From Aquiflexum balticum DSM 16537 (GTDB lineage Bacteria > Bacteroidota > Bacteroidia > Cytophagales > Cyclobacteriaceae), in NCBI RefSeq assembly GCF_900176595.1, contig NZ_LT838813.1, forward strand, positions 930,001 through 994,000: 64,000 bases of DNA, in the 5' to 3' direction. Under the pieces are notes generated by a model. It was not told the origin of the DNA. It made no database searches and saw only the letters and a program-made list of their open reading frames with translations. A program made the translations under genes and the position numbers. Of this stretch, positions 7,894 to 18,082 are shown one piece after another (position 1 is the stretch's first letter; each line of letters begins with the position of its first letter).

Positions 7894-10539
7894 ATGAACA
7901 GAACCAAAAACATCTTCTATTTCTTTTTTGCCCTTGTGGTAATATCCTGTTCCTCCGAGCGGAATACTTTTACCAATAGATTATATCACAATACAACGGC
8001 CAAGTATAATGCTTATTTCTATGCAAATGCTAAAATTGAGGAATTGGAAGAAGGAATTCGCCTTAATCACCGAGAAGACTTCAGTCAGGTGCTGCCTGTT
8101 TTTTATACCGTAGACAGTGCATTTATTGAACAGAACGAGGAACTGTTAACTGAAGTAAAGGATTTTGCCTCCAAAGCAATAGACTGGCATAGGATTTCCA
8201 AATGGAAAGATCCCAGTTATTTTTTAATAGGGATGGCAGACTATTACAATGCTAAATTTGATGATGCTTCCAATACATTCAGGTACCTGAATGTCAACAG
8301 TAAGAATAAAAAAATAAGGCATCAAAGTCTGATTCAGTTGATGCATTTGTTTACTGACCTCAAAAATTTTGATGATGCGACCTATGTGATTGATTATCTT
8401 TCAAAGGAATCAGGGATAAGTAGGGAAAATAAATTTCAACTCTATAAAACCCTGGCCTATTATTATGACAGCCGAGAAGATGTCAATGGCAAAGTGGGCT
8501 CATTGGACATGGCTCTTGGTTTCACAAAAGACAAAAAGGAAAAATCCAGAATCAATTTCATACTGGCCCAACTTTATCAAAGAGAGGGAATGGATGCTTT
8601 GGCATACGACTTTTATCAGGAGTCTCTAAAAGGAAACCCTCCTTATGAAAGAAGCTTTTTTGCCCTGCTTTATGCGCAGCAAGTAGCTGAATTGAACAAA
8701 ACCAAAGATATCAAACGCGTAAGGAGTTACTTTGATGACTTATACAATGACAGTAAAAACAAAGATCTTAAAGATGTTATCCTATATGAAAAAGCCCTTT
8801 TTGAATTAAAGCAAAATGAATTGGAATTGGCCGAAGCTCTTTTGATCAGAGCTGCAAAGGAAGAAGGCAGTAATCCAATCCAAAAAGGCTATATCTATGA
8901 GAAGCTTGCCGAAATCAGTTTTGATGTCAAAAATGACTTCAGAGCGGCAAAATTTTACCTTGACAGTGCCATGGTTCATTTTAGGCCCACCGACCCCCCT
9001 TATGACTTTATTGTGGCGAGAAAAGAAATCCTTGACAGGTATGTAGAGCATTATGATATAGTCACCAAATATGACAGCCTTATTCAACTCAGTGGAATGA
9101 GCAGGGAAGAACAGGAAATGATTGCCGAAGCGTTTATCAAAAAAGAAGAAGAAAGACTACTCAATGAAGCCACTGAAAAAGATAAATCAAAAAGCAGCAC
9201 GGGCATTTTCGATAATTTACTTGCATTTACAGGAAGAGGTTCCGGAGAATCATTTTATTTTGATAATGCCCAGGCACTCCAACAGGGCTCAATTGATTTT
9301 TACAGGAATTGGGGAAACAGAACATTACAGGACAATTGGCGTAGAAATGTCCAAAATTTCCAATCCACCGCTACTGCGCCAAATAATGTTCAGATCAATG
9401 AAACGGATGGGGAATTAACTGATGAGGAGACTGATGAAAACCCTTTACTTTCGCAGATTCCGGAAATAGAAACACTTCTTGCTGCAATACCCAGTGATCC
9501 TGAAAAAATCAACAGCATGAAACTTGATTTGGAAAAGGCTTATTTTGAGGTTGGTAAAATCCTGTTTTTTGACTTGAAAGTACCTGACATCAGTATTGAA
9601 TATCTGGAAAGCCTTATTACCAAATATCCAAACACCATCAAAAAACCTGAAGCTTACTATATACTTTATCTGGCAAACAAAGAATCCGGAGGAAATTCAG
9701 AAATATTTGTCCAACGGTTAAATCGGGAATTCCCGGAGTCACCTTTCACCATGGCAGTGAACAATCCTGATGGAAGTACCGGAAATCAGGCATATCTTGA
9801 ATCTTCCAGGAATTATAAGGAAGCTTATGAATTGTATTATAATAATCAGTACTCAGAATCCAGAAAAATTATCCGTACCACTCTGGAAGCTCATCCACTG
9901 ACCAAAAACACAGATAAATTGATGCTCCTCGATATAATGATTTCCGGAAAAATAGATGATACCAACAGATATAAGGAAAGGTTGGAAAATTATATCCAAA
10001 CTGTAGAAAACAATGATTTAACAAATATGGCAAGAAATATGCTTGCTGCATTGACAGGTGAAAATCTCCAAACGGATGAGTCAGATACTGCGGACCTAGT
10101 CGATGAACTCGAAGAGGAAACAACAAAAGAGGAAGACGCGGCACTCGAAGAAACCGAAGAGGAAGATTCTCCCTACGAGGTTAATCCTAACCAAACACAT
10201 ATATTTGTGATTGTCTTGGAAGCTGAAAAAGCAAAAGATTCAAAAAATCTATTGGCAGATCTGGAAAGTTTCCACAGTCAAAATTTTGCAAGTTCACGAT
10301 TACGGACCGGTAATATGAACTTAAGCAGAGAAAATGTCATTTTCATAGTAAGCCCATTCAATAATGCCGAAAGAGGTATTGCCTATCTTGAAAAATTTGT
10401 AAATGATTTTCAGACACCTTCAATTTCGGCTGACGATAAAGCCAATAGTTTCCTTATTTCCATTGAGAATTTTCAGGAACTCAACAAAAGAAAAAATCTT
10501 GATGAATACAGAAATTTCTATAAAAAAGCCTATCAATAA
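7894..10539 (+). CDS. porW: PorW/SprE-type T9SS lipoprotein with TPR repeats
   Basis: 881 residues. Lipoprotein signal at the start (hydrophobic core then VVISCSS), followed by the family-typical segment TNRLYHNTTAKYNAYF. Tandem helical TPR-like repeats fill residues 60-400 and 540-720. A very acidic linker near 720-765 leads to a C-terminal globular region. PorW/SprE proteins are periplasmic parts of the type IX secretion system, linking the PorKN ring to the outer-membrane translocon, and are required for gliding in Flavobacterium. The gldKLMN cluster lies a few kilobases away. Confidence 0.85.
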   Translation: MNRTKNIFYFFFALVVISCSSERNTFTNRLYHNTTAKYNAYFYANAKIEELEEGIRLNHREDFSQVLPVFYTVDSAFIEQNEELLTEVKDFASKAIDWHRISKWKDPSYFLIGMADYYNAKFDDASNTFRYLNVNSKNKKIRHQSLIQLMHLFTDLKNFDDATYVIDYLSKESGISRENKFQLYKTLAYYYDSREDVNGKVGSLDMALGFTKDKKEKSRINFILAQLYQREGMDALAYDFYQESLKGNPPYERSFFALLYAQQVAELNKTKDIKRVRSYFDDLYNDSKNKDLKDVILYEKALFELKQNELELAEALLIRAAKEEGSNPIQKGYIYEKLAEISFDVKNDFRAAKFYLDSAMVHFRPTDPPYDFIVARKEILDRYVEHYDIVTKYDSLIQLSGMSREEQEMIAEAFIKKEEERLLNEATEKDKSKSSTGIFDNLLAFTGRGSGESFYFDNAQALQQGSIDFYRNWGNRTLQDNWRRNVQNFQSTATAPNNVQINETDGELTDEETDENPLLSQIPEIETLLAAIPSDPEKINSMKLDLEKAYFEVGKILFFDLKVPDISIEYLESLITKYPNTIKKPEAYYILYLANKESGGNSEIFVQRLNREFPESPFTMAVNNPDGSTGNQAYLESSRNYKEAYELYYNNQYSESRKIIRTTLEAHPLTKNTDKLMLLDIMISGKIDDTNRYKERLENYIQTVENNDLTNMARNMLAALTGENLQTDESDTADLVDELEEETTKEEDAALEETEEEDSPYEVNPNQTHIFVIVLEAEKAKDSKNLLADLESFHSQNFASSRLRTGNMNLSRENVIFIVSPFNNAERGIAYLEKFVNDFQTPSISADDKANSFLISIENFQELNKRKNLDEYRNFYKKAYQ

Positions 10540-10569
10540 TATTCCGCAATCCCTAATTCCAGAATTTAA

Positions 10570-12846
10570 ATGACCCAAAAAATAATAAGAACAATTTGGA
10601 TAATCTTTGCTGCAGGACTCATAGGGTTTATCCTGTTTGTAATGGCAGTCAGTGCAAATTTTTTGGGGCTTTTTGGTGAATTGCCCAATTTCAAGGAATT
10701 GGAAAACCCCCAATCCGAATTGGCCTCAGAATTATATTCTTCAGATGGATTGCTTTTGGGAAATTACTTCAGAGAAAACCGTACTCCGGTGACTTATTCC
10801 GAACTCGCCCCAAACCTTGTACAGGCATTGATTGCGACTGAAGATGTCAGGTTTGAAAAACATTCAGGAATTGACCTTCAGAGTATGGGGAGAGTGTTGT
10901 TTAAATCACTGATACTAAGGCAATCAGCAGGCGGAGGAAGTACACTCAGCCAACAAACCGCTAAAAACCTGTTCAAAACCCGGAATATGGAATCGCAGGG
11001 CGTTTTGAGTAAAGTACCCGGATTAAAAATGCTGATTATCAAAACAAAAGAATGGATAGTGGCCGCCAAGTTGGAGAAATCATACACCAAAGATGAGATT
11101 CTTACCTTGTATTTAAATACCTCTGAGTTTGGAAGCAACGCCTATGGAATCAAAACAGCTTCAAAAACATTTTTCAACAAAGAACCTTCTGAACTGAGTG
11201 TTCAGGAATCCGCTACGCTTGTGGGGCTTTTCAAAGCACCTTCCTACTACAGTCCGGTTTTCAATCCTGAAAATTCTCTGCGCAGGAGAAATACAGTTTT
11301 AGGCCAAATGGAAAAGTATGGTATGTTAAGTAAAATGGAATATGACTCCATTTCAAACCTTCCTTTGGAGCTTGACTACAAAGTGGAAAACCAAAATCAA
11401 GGATTGGCCACTTATTTCAGAGAAGTGTTGAAGGCAGATTTGATCAAGTGGACCAAGGAAAACCTAAAAGCCGATGGAACTCCCTATGATCTTTTTGGGG
11501 ATGGTTTAAAAATATACACCACCATTGACAGTAGGATGCAGCGCTATGCCGAAGAATCGGTACAGGAACATATGCGTGAATTGCAGAAGAAATTTGAAAA
11601 GGAAATGGGTAACAGAGACCCATGGCTTGACAACAATGGTCAGGTAATTCCAAATTTCCTTGAAACACAGGTTAAACGGACCGAAGCTTACCGTAATTTG
11701 GTGAAAAGATATGGTACATCGACTGATTCTATCAACATCAAACTCAATGAGAAAAAAAGGATGAAAGTTTTCTCATGGGAGTTTGGAGAGTTAGATACAT
11801 TGATGAGCACCATGGATTCTTTGAGACATTATAAGAAACATCTTCAAACCGGATTTGTCTCCATGGACCCGAAAACAGGACACATCAAGGCTTGGGTAGG
11901 AGGGATAAACCACAAACATTTCAAATTTGATCATGTCAAACAGAGTAAAAGGCAGCCGGGCTCAACCTTCAAAGCCTTTGTTTATGCAGCGGCCATCGAA
12001 AATGGATATAGCCCCTGCTACACCGTAATAGATCAGCCTATCGAAATCAATATCCCTGGTCAGCCAACCTGGACGCCTAAAAATGCAGATGGTAAATTCT
12101 CCTATGAAAAAATGTCTATCAGATTGGCAATGGCCCAATCAGTAAACTCCGTCTCAGCTTACATGATGAAAAAGCTTGGACCAAGAATCGTTGTGGAAAC
12201 AGCACATAGAATAGGAATTGTGAGTGATCTTGAAGAAGTACCTGCCCTGGCATTGGGAACGAGTGATGTATCCGTACTTGAAATGGTGGGCGCCATGGGC
12301 ACCTTCGTAAATGAAGGCGAGCATATCGTTCCTTTTTATATTGACCGCATTGAAGATAAAAACGGTAACCTGCTACAACAATTTACCCCTAAGAAAAAAC
12401 CTGCTATGAGCAAAGAACATGCTTATCTAATGATCCACATGTTAAAAGGTGGATTTGAAGAAGAAAGAGGTACAAGCCAAGGTGTCCCATGGACACTTAG
12501 GGATGAAGGTAATGAGTTAGGCGGAAAAACGGGAACAACACAAAATGCATCGGATGGCTGGTATATGGGATTAAGCAAAGACTTGGTTTCAGGTGCCTGG
12601 GTTGGCGGTGATGATAGGGCCATCCACTTCCGAAGCTGGACACTCGGACAGGGCGGACAAACTGCAAGACCCATTTGGGTCAAATTCATGTCAAAAGTTT
12701 ATGCCGATAAAACCTTAGGAATTACAAAAGGTCCATTCCCAAGACCAGATAGACCATTGAGTGTCGAAATTGATTGCGAAAAATATCAACTTGAAAGCAG
12801 TAGGTTCACAGACTTTGAGTATGATCAAAGCAAGAACGATTTTTAA
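10570..12846 (+). CDS. Class A penicillin-binding protein (PBP1A type)
   Basis: 758 residues. Short cytoplasmic tail, one membrane span (about 8-30), a glycosyltransferase-51 domain with catalytic EDVRFEKHSGID and GGGSTLSQQ motifs (about 90-130), then a transpeptidase domain with SxxK (PGSTFK, near 465), SxN (QSVNSVS, near 525) and KTG (GGKTGTTQNASDGW, near 655). It polymerises and cross-links peptidoglycan in the periplasm. Thirty bases after porW and followed by a strong terminator, so the two may share a transcript. Confidence 0.95.
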   Translation: MTQKIIRTIWIIFAAGLIGFILFVMAVSANFLGLFGELPNFKELENPQSELASELYSSDGLLLGNYFRENRTPVTYSELAPNLVQALIATEDVRFEKHSGIDLQSMGRVLFKSLILRQSAGGGSTLSQQTAKNLFKTRNMESQGVLSKVPGLKMLIIKTKEWIVAAKLEKSYTKDEILTLYLNTSEFGSNAYGIKTASKTFFNKEPSELSVQESATLVGLFKAPSYYSPVFNPENSLRRRNTVLGQMEKYGMLSKMEYDSISNLPLELDYKVENQNQGLATYFREVLKADLIKWTKENLKADGTPYDLFGDGLKIYTTIDSRMQRYAEESVQEHMRELQKKFEKEMGNRDPWLDNNGQVIPNFLETQVKRTEAYRNLVKRYGTSTDSINIKLNEKKRMKVFSWEFGELDTLMSTMDSLRHYKKHLQTGFVSMDPKTGHIKAWVGGINHKHFKFDHVKQSKRQPGSTFKAFVYAAAIENGYSPCYTVIDQPIEINIPGQPTWTPKNADGKFSYEKMSIRLAMAQSVNSVSAYMMKKLGPRIVVETAHRIGIVSDLEEVPALALGTSDVSVLEMVGAMGTFVNEGEHIVPFYIDRIEDKNGNLLQQFTPKKKPAMSKEHAYLMIHMLKGGFEEERGTSQGVPWTLRDEGNELGGKTGTTQNASDGWYMGLSKDLVSGAWVGGDDRAIHFRSWTLGQGGQTARPIWVKFMSKVYADKTLGITKGPFPRPDRPLSVEIDCEKYQLESSRFTDFEYDQSKNDF

Positions 12847-12869
12847 ATAGGAATTTATATGAATTGATA

Positions 12870-12900
12870 AAAAACAGCCTTCTAAAGGGCTGTTTTTTTA
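12870..12900 (+). terminator. Rho-independent terminator after the PBP gene
   Basis: AAAACAGCC, short AT-rich loop, GGGCTGTTTT followed by more T residues; about nine pairs with a one-base bulge. Located 24-54 bases after the PBP stop, immediately before uvrC. Confidence 0.85.
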
Positions 12901-12912
12901 TATTTGTCAATT

Positions 12913-14718
12913 ATGCAGGCCTCATCTTATTCCATTGAAGAGTATCATTCCCTCCCTGACTTGCCCGGGGTCTACAAGTATTTCAACAGCGAAAATGAAT
13001 TGATTTATGTTGGAAAAGCCAAAAGCCTCAAAAAAAGAGTAAGTAGCTATTTTGTCAAAAGTCTGGGTCTGAATTACAAGACCAAAAGAATGGTGAAAGA
13101 AATCCGGAAGATTGAAATCACCATCGTAGATAATGAGTTTGATGCATTGTTACTTGAAAATAACCTCATTAAAAAAACCCAACCAAAATATAATATCCTA
13201 TTAAAGGATGACAAAACCTATCCTTATCTGCTGCTGACCAATGAACCTTTTCCCCGCATTTATCAAACCCGGAAATTGATCCCGGGAAAAGGCAATTTCT
13301 TCGGTCCTTTTGCGAGTGTCAAAGCTATGAACAATGTTTTGGACCTGATCAGAAATATTTTTACTGTACGTACCTGCAGGCTTGACCTCAGCCCTTCCAA
13401 AATCAAAGAACAAAAGTATAAAGTTTGTCTGGAATACCATTTGGGAAATTGTCTTGGCCCCTGTGAAGGATTGCAATCCGAGGCGGATTATCTCGTTGAG
13501 ATTGAGCAGGCAAAGAATATCCTGAAAGGAAACATGACTATTGCAAAAGCTTACTTTAAAAAGCAGATGCAGGAAGCAGCGGAAAATCTGGCATTTGAAA
13601 AAGCCCATTATTTCAAAAACAAACTGGAATTATTGGAGAAATATCATGCCAAATCCCTTATCACCACTCCTACTATAACCAACCTCGATGTCTTTGGCAT
13701 AGAAACAGACGAAAAAACAGCCTATGTTAATTACCTGAAAATCAAAAATGGATCTGTCATTATTACCAAGACGGTTGAACTCAGAAAAAAATTAGACGAA
13801 TCAGAAGCTGAACTTTTGTTGACGGCTATCATCAGGCTTAGAGATCAGTTTAACAGTGATGCCCAGGAGATAATTGCCAATATCCCTCTGGAGGAAGAAT
13901 TTGAGGGGTTAAATTTTGCGGTTCCAAAAATCGGTGACAAAAAGAAATTGATTGACCTTTCATTAAAAAATGCCAGGTATTATAAAAAAGAAAAGCTCTT
14001 AGCTTCCGGTGATGTCAGTGATAAAAAATTCAGGGTATTGAAGCAGCTTCAATCTGACTTATCTCTCAAAGACATGCCGGATCACATTGAGTGTTTTGAT
14101 AATTCCAATATTCAAGGGACAAACCCTGTAGCCAGCATGGTTTGTTTCCTCAACGGCAAGCCGGCCGTCAAAGAATACAGGCATTATCATATTAAAACGG
14201 TGGAAGGCCCAAATGATTTTGCCAGCATGACGGAAGTAGTGGGAAGACGATATCGAAGAATCATCGAAGAAGAGAAACCATTACCAAAGCTTATTGTAAT
14301 CGATGGAGGCAAAGGCCAGCTATCCTCGGCAGTGGAAGCCCTGAAAGAACTGGACATTTATGGCCAAGTGCCTATTATCGGAATAGCCAAAAGGCTGGAA
14401 GAAATATATTTCCCTGAGGACCAATTCCCGTTACATATAGACAAAAAATCCGAATCTTTACGATTGATCCAAAGAATCAGAGATGAAGCCCACAGGTTTG
14501 CGATCACATTTCATCGTCAGGTGAGGAGTAAAAATGCTTTCGGTTCCATTTTGACAGATATCGATGGAATTGGAGATAATACTGCGGAGAAGTTGTTGAG
14601 TAAATTCAAATCTCTCAAGAAAATCAGGGAAGCAACGCTTGAAGAAATTTCAAGTATTGTAGGGAATGATAAAGCAGAAAAAGTTTACAATGCCTTGAAA
14701 GAAAAAAAGAGCGGATAA
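12913..14718 (+). CDS. uvrC: Excinuclease ABC subunit C
   Basis: 601 residues from the ATG at 12913 (an in-frame TTG lies three codons upstream). Domain order is that of UvrC: GIY-YIG 3'-incision nuclease (LPGVYKYF ... YVGKAKSLKKRV, residues 15-55), Cys-rich patch (CRLDLSP ... CLEYHLGNCLGPCEG, about 155-190), UVR motif (about 205-240), RNase H-like 5'-incision domain (ECFDNSNIQGT; VIDGGKGQL, about 395-500) and C-terminal helix-hairpin-helix repeats (DIDGIGDNTAEKLL). Makes the dual incision in nucleotide-excision repair with UvrAB. Confidence 0.97.
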   Translation: MQASSYSIEEYHSLPDLPGVYKYFNSENELIYVGKAKSLKKRVSSYFVKSLGLNYKTKRMVKEIRKIEITIVDNEFDALLLENNLIKKTQPKYNILLKDDKTYPYLLLTNEPFPRIYQTRKLIPGKGNFFGPFASVKAMNNVLDLIRNIFTVRTCRLDLSPSKIKEQKYKVCLEYHLGNCLGPCEGLQSEADYLVEIEQAKNILKGNMTIAKAYFKKQMQEAAENLAFEKAHYFKNKLELLEKYHAKSLITTPTITNLDVFGIETDEKTAYVNYLKIKNGSVIITKTVELRKKLDESEAELLLTAIIRLRDQFNSDAQEIIANIPLEEEFEGLNFAVPKIGDKKKLIDLSLKNARYYKKEKLLASGDVSDKKFRVLKQLQSDLSLKDMPDHIECFDNSNIQGTNPVASMVCFLNGKPAVKEYRHYHIKTVEGPNDFASMTEVVGRRYRRIIEEEKPLPKLIVIDGGKGQLSSAVEALKELDIYGQVPIIGIAKRLEEIYFPEDQFPLHIDKKSESLRLIQRIRDEAHRFAITFHRQVRSKNAFGSILTDIDGIGDNTAEKLLSKFKSLKKIREATLEEISSIVGNDKAEKVYNALKEKKSG

Positions 14719-14738
14719 TTCCGCTCTTTTATTTTTTT
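14704..14738. terminator. Bidirectional terminator between uvrC and gldN
   Basis: AAAAAGAGCGGA-TAAT-TCCGCTCTTTT followed by T residues on the plus strand, with a run of A upstream giving T residues on the minus strand. The uvrC stop codon lies in the loop. Twelve uninterrupted pairs; placed between convergent genes it can serve both. Confidence 0.88.
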
Positions 14739-15555
14739 ACCATTCCCAAAGTCCGTTTTCGAAATCGAGAAGTTTATATTCAAATTCAAGTGAATTCAAA
14801 AAGGCCTGCAATTCAGGATTAGGGTGACCTGGTTTTACCAAATCAGCAATATAGGCGTTGTCCGGATTCGTATATCTTCTGACAACTGACCTGAACAGTC
14901 TTTGGTCAAATACCTGATCGTAAGTCAAGACTTTAGCCGTATTCTGGAAAATCAACCATTTGGCTTCAGGATGATCCATAAAGTGGTTATAGAAGTCTTT
15001 GAACCTGATAAAACCAATGGTTTTTTGACCTGCATTGGCATTGGTCTGTGAAGGCATTACCAACTCAATGTACTTGACATCAAATTTGATTTGTGAATGA
15101 TGCTTGTCAAATACAAAATCCTCCATAAAATCAAGGTAATACAGTTGCTTCACAAAGATGCTGTCACCATTTGCTGCAATCCAGAAATTCTCCTGAAATT
15201 CTGAAATGGATAGAGGTCTCGTGAATTTATCATCACCAAACACTTCCAGAGCATTGTCTTCTACAATTGCTTTGTAAATATGGTTGACGATACCATCATT
15301 TTTGGTATCTCCAGAACCATATAGTGGTTGGTTGTATTTTTCACGAAGATCTATTCTCCTCCAGACTGACAATTGATACATTTTATCGTCTTCTCTTATT
15401 GGATGAGCAGAGAAAATAGTATCCATTTTGAATTGTCTGTCGCCAGTGGCCGAAGGGGTTACACTGGTAGCTCCCTGCCCTTTGGCGTCCATCCCAAGGA
15501 TGACCACACAAAGTGATAGAAGACCAATAAATTTAGTATGAAGTTTCATATTCAT
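14737..15555 (-). CDS. gldN: Gliding motility / T9SS protein GldN
   Basis: 272 residues from the ATG at 15555, chosen because it begins a clean signal peptide (MNMKLHTKFIGLL ... MDAKGQ); an in-frame start nine codons further upstream would give an atypical leader. The mature part has the GldN/PorN features (AHPIREDDKMYQLSVWRRIDL; FTRPLSISEF). GldN/PorN forms, with GldK/PorK, the periplasmic ring of the type IX secretion system. Last gene of the gldKLMN cluster. Confidence 0.93.
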   Translation of the reverse strand: MNMKLHTKFIGLLSLCVVILGMDAKGQGATSVTPSATGDRQFKMDTIFSAHPIREDDKMYQLSVWRRIDLREKYNQPLYGSGDTKNDGIVNHIYKAIVEDNALEVFGDDKFTRPLSISEFQENFWIAANGDSIFVKQLYYLDFMEDFVFDKHHSQIKFDVKYIELVMPSQTNANAGQKTIGFIRFKDFYNHFMDHPEAKWLIFQNTAKVLTYDQVFDQRLFRSVVRRYTNPDNAYIADLVKPGHPNPELQAFLNSLEFEYKLLDFENGLWEW

Positions 15556-15592
15556 TTTATTTTGGAACAATACAAACAGCATTGTTCATCCA

Positions 15593-17194
15593 TTATTTAA
15601 TCGTTATACTGTAAATTTCAGGCTGTGTATTCCTGATTTTATTACCCCTGAAGTTGGTTCTTGTCACTTCAGTAACCCTGACAACAAGTCTGTCACCACT
15701 TCTTGAAGAAGCCAATAAACTCCTGATAGCAACATTTTTGCCCGAAATATTTACCTTTTCCCGAGGGACTTCATTTCTAAGAAGAATTACCTCGCCACCT
15801 GTAACCTCGAAGTTTGCGTCTCTTGCCATAGTTCTACCGAAAGTAGGTTCCGGAATTGCTTCTACTATCAAAGTAGATGGACCTGGGGCAGGATAAGCAA
15901 CACTCAGGTCTATCTGACCTCTGGCATCATAGAGTCTGACAGTTGGAGCAGGTACCGGTTTAATATCATACGATACATCTCCGATTTTATTGCCCCCACT
16001 ACTTACTCCGATATTTACTTTTCCAGAACTGCCTGGAATAACGGTCAACTGACCTGGTTTGCTACCTTGGATAGAAGTACCATTGGACACAGTAAATGAT
16101 GGTGCATAGGAATTTCCCAATGCCGGGACATCAATCATCAGGTCATTGGCACAATCCGCATACAACTGATTGACTACCTCAGAAGTGACCTTAATGATCG
16201 GCTGAGCTACGAAATATTCATAGTCAACAGACAACAAAGAGTCTTTTCCTGCAATATTAACTGTGATTTCACCTTTTAGAACTCTCCTGGCCAATCCCCT
16301 GTCATCATACTGACTTGCAGGCGGTACAGTAAAACTGATTTCACCAAAACCGTCTACTACCGGAACCTGTCTGCCATCAACAGTCATCAAAGGCTGTGCA
16401 GAAGATGAGGAAGAGGCTATAAACAGATTCCCTTCAAACTTTGTACCGGCAGCCACTACATTGGAAGTAGCTGCAACACTTGCTTTGAATACATCGGATT
16501 TGAAATAGAAGGATCCAATTGAACCTGTAATTGCCGCTAGGGACTCACTTTCAATATTCAAAACTTCATTCTGATATTGTGAAATCAGGGCCATAACCGC
16601 ACCTACCGGAGATTTTACAAAATTAAGATTCACAAAATTCTTATTTCTTGCTTCAGAATCATTTTGGAAGATCTCTATGTCTTTGGCATCCTTTGCAATA
16701 TCTTCGAATGTTAAATCCAATCCAATCTCCTTCAAAATAGCTGAAATCTGTACAGGATATGCATTAAGCTTTTCCTGCATTTCAAATCCCTTTCTATTAT
16801 TATTGAAGATATTTCCCGGAACATCAGTGTTTTTCAGCGAAGAATTCCTGTATTGTCCCTGCTCATCTCTTGCATTGGATGTTTCTATCAACTCCTGTTT
16901 CAAATCTTCCAAATAACTGAATATTTCAGAAGTTAATTTTCTGACTTCTCTCGAAGCTTCTACCTTAGGAACATCACGGGCATTATTTCCCTGCTGTTCG
17001 ACAGTACTTGCAATAGATGATACCGTAAACTCATTCTTGTTGATATAGTTTTTGGAAGTTCTTTCCAAACCATCATTCAACAATACAAACTTTTGAAGGA
17101 TCTGATTACTTACCTGCAAAGCCAGCAATGCTGTCAATACCAGGTACATCATACCGATCATCCGTTGTCTTGGGGTTTCTTTTCCTCCAGCCAT
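15593..17194 (-). CDS. gldM: Gliding motility / T9SS motor protein GldM
   Basis: 533 residues. A single N-terminal membrane helix (RMIGMMYLVLTALLALQVSNQIL, residues 11-33) followed by a long periplasmic part: a helical domain to about 215 and then three beta domains, as in GldM/PorM. Together with GldL it makes the proton-driven rotary motor that powers T9SS and gliding. Starts 39 bases after gldL. Confidence 0.96.
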   Translation of the reverse strand: MAGGKETPRQRMIGMMYLVLTALLALQVSNQILQKFVLLNDGLERTSKNYINKNEFTVSSIASTVEQQGNNARDVPKVEASREVRKLTSEIFSYLEDLKQELIETSNARDEQGQYRNSSLKNTDVPGNIFNNNRKGFEMQEKLNAYPVQISAILKEIGLDLTFEDIAKDAKDIEIFQNDSEARNKNFVNLNFVKSPVGAVMALISQYQNEVLNIESESLAAITGSIGSFYFKSDVFKASVAATSNVVAAGTKFEGNLFIASSSSSAQPLMTVDGRQVPVVDGFGEISFTVPPASQYDDRGLARRVLKGEITVNIAGKDSLLSVDYEYFVAQPIIKVTSEVVNQLYADCANDLMIDVPALGNSYAPSFTVSNGTSIQGSKPGQLTVIPGSSGKVNIGVSSGGNKIGDVSYDIKPVPAPTVRLYDARGQIDLSVAYPAPGPSTLIVEAIPEPTFGRTMARDANFEVTGGEVILLRNEVPREKVNISGKNVAIRSLLASSRSGDRLVVRVTEVTRTNFRGNKIRNTQPEIYSITIK

Positions 17195-17233
17195 TTTATT
17201 TCATAAAAAGATTAAACATTAATTTAACTAGGC

Positions 17234-18031
17234 TTAACCTTTCATGGCTGTTAGCATACCGCCATATATTTTATTGAGTGAACTCACGTTTTGATTGAGT
17301 TTTGCCAATTCGTTTTTGAACTGCTCTGTTTCTTTTCCGGCCTCATTGAGACCTTCCATTGCTGTAGAAACATTGGCGTAGAATTTATTCAATGTTTTTA
17401 AATGCGTTTGTGCATCCAACAGCTCCATTTCATACACATTGTTAAGTGCAGAAAGATTCTTGGTGACAGTCACCACCTGACTGTGGTATTCCTTGGCATC
17501 GTTTGAAGCATTGGAAAGTTCGGAAAGTGCCATGGCGGTTTTACCATAAGATTGGTTGATATCCACCAGTGTTTTGGAGGCTGTTTTAACATTGGCTGCG
17601 TAATCATTGGTAGCTACTGCCGCATCAGCAAGTGTGCCCATCTTTTCGGCTGAAGTAGCAAGATTTTGAATTCCTTTGCCTAAGCTATCCAATAAATCGG
17701 GACCGATTTTAGCATTGGAAAGCATATCATCAAATTTCTGAGTGATATTATCTTTTGATTCTTTTTTGGTGGTTTTAGCCGAAGCAGGTTCATCACCTGA
17801 CAATTCGGGATAAACTTTTGACCAGTCAATTTCTTCATGCTTTGGTTCAAAAGCAGAAAGGAAAAATATGAGGGCTTCAGTTGTAAGACCCACACCAATC
17901 ATTAAACTGGCGCCTTGCCAATCTAAGATTTTGAACATCGCACCTAGAATAACGATAGACGCACCTATACCATAAATCATCGGCATGATGTTACCGTAAA
18001 ATTTGTGTTTAAATGAATTGTTCTTTGCCAT
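17234..18031 (-). CDS. gldL: Gliding motility / T9SS motor protein GldL
   Basis: 265 residues. Two membrane helices near the N-terminus (about 15-36 and 43-60); the second carries Glu52 (TTEALIFFLSAFEP), corresponding to the proton-path glutamate of GldL, and Lys34 lies in the first. The rest is a cytoplasmic coiled-coil/helical domain with repeated ALSELSN and NLSALN type heptads. Forms the stator-like pentamer around GldM. Confidence 0.95.
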   Translation of the reverse strand: MAKNNSFKHKFYGNIMPMIYGIGASIVILGAMFKILDWQGASLMIGVGLTTEALIFFLSAFEPKHEEIDWSKVYPELSGDEPASAKTTKKESKDNITQKFDDMLSNAKIGPDLLDSLGKGIQNLATSAEKMGTLADAAVATNDYAANVKTASKTLVDINQSYGKTAMALSELSNASNDAKEYHSQVVTVTKNLSALNNVYEMELLDAQTHLKTLNKFYANVSTAMEGLNEAGKETEQFKNELAKLNQNVSSLNKIYGGMLTAMKG

Positions 18032-18082
18032 AATAATAAAAGTAAAGAGTTTAGAGTGATTAAGTTTAGAGTTATTAATTAG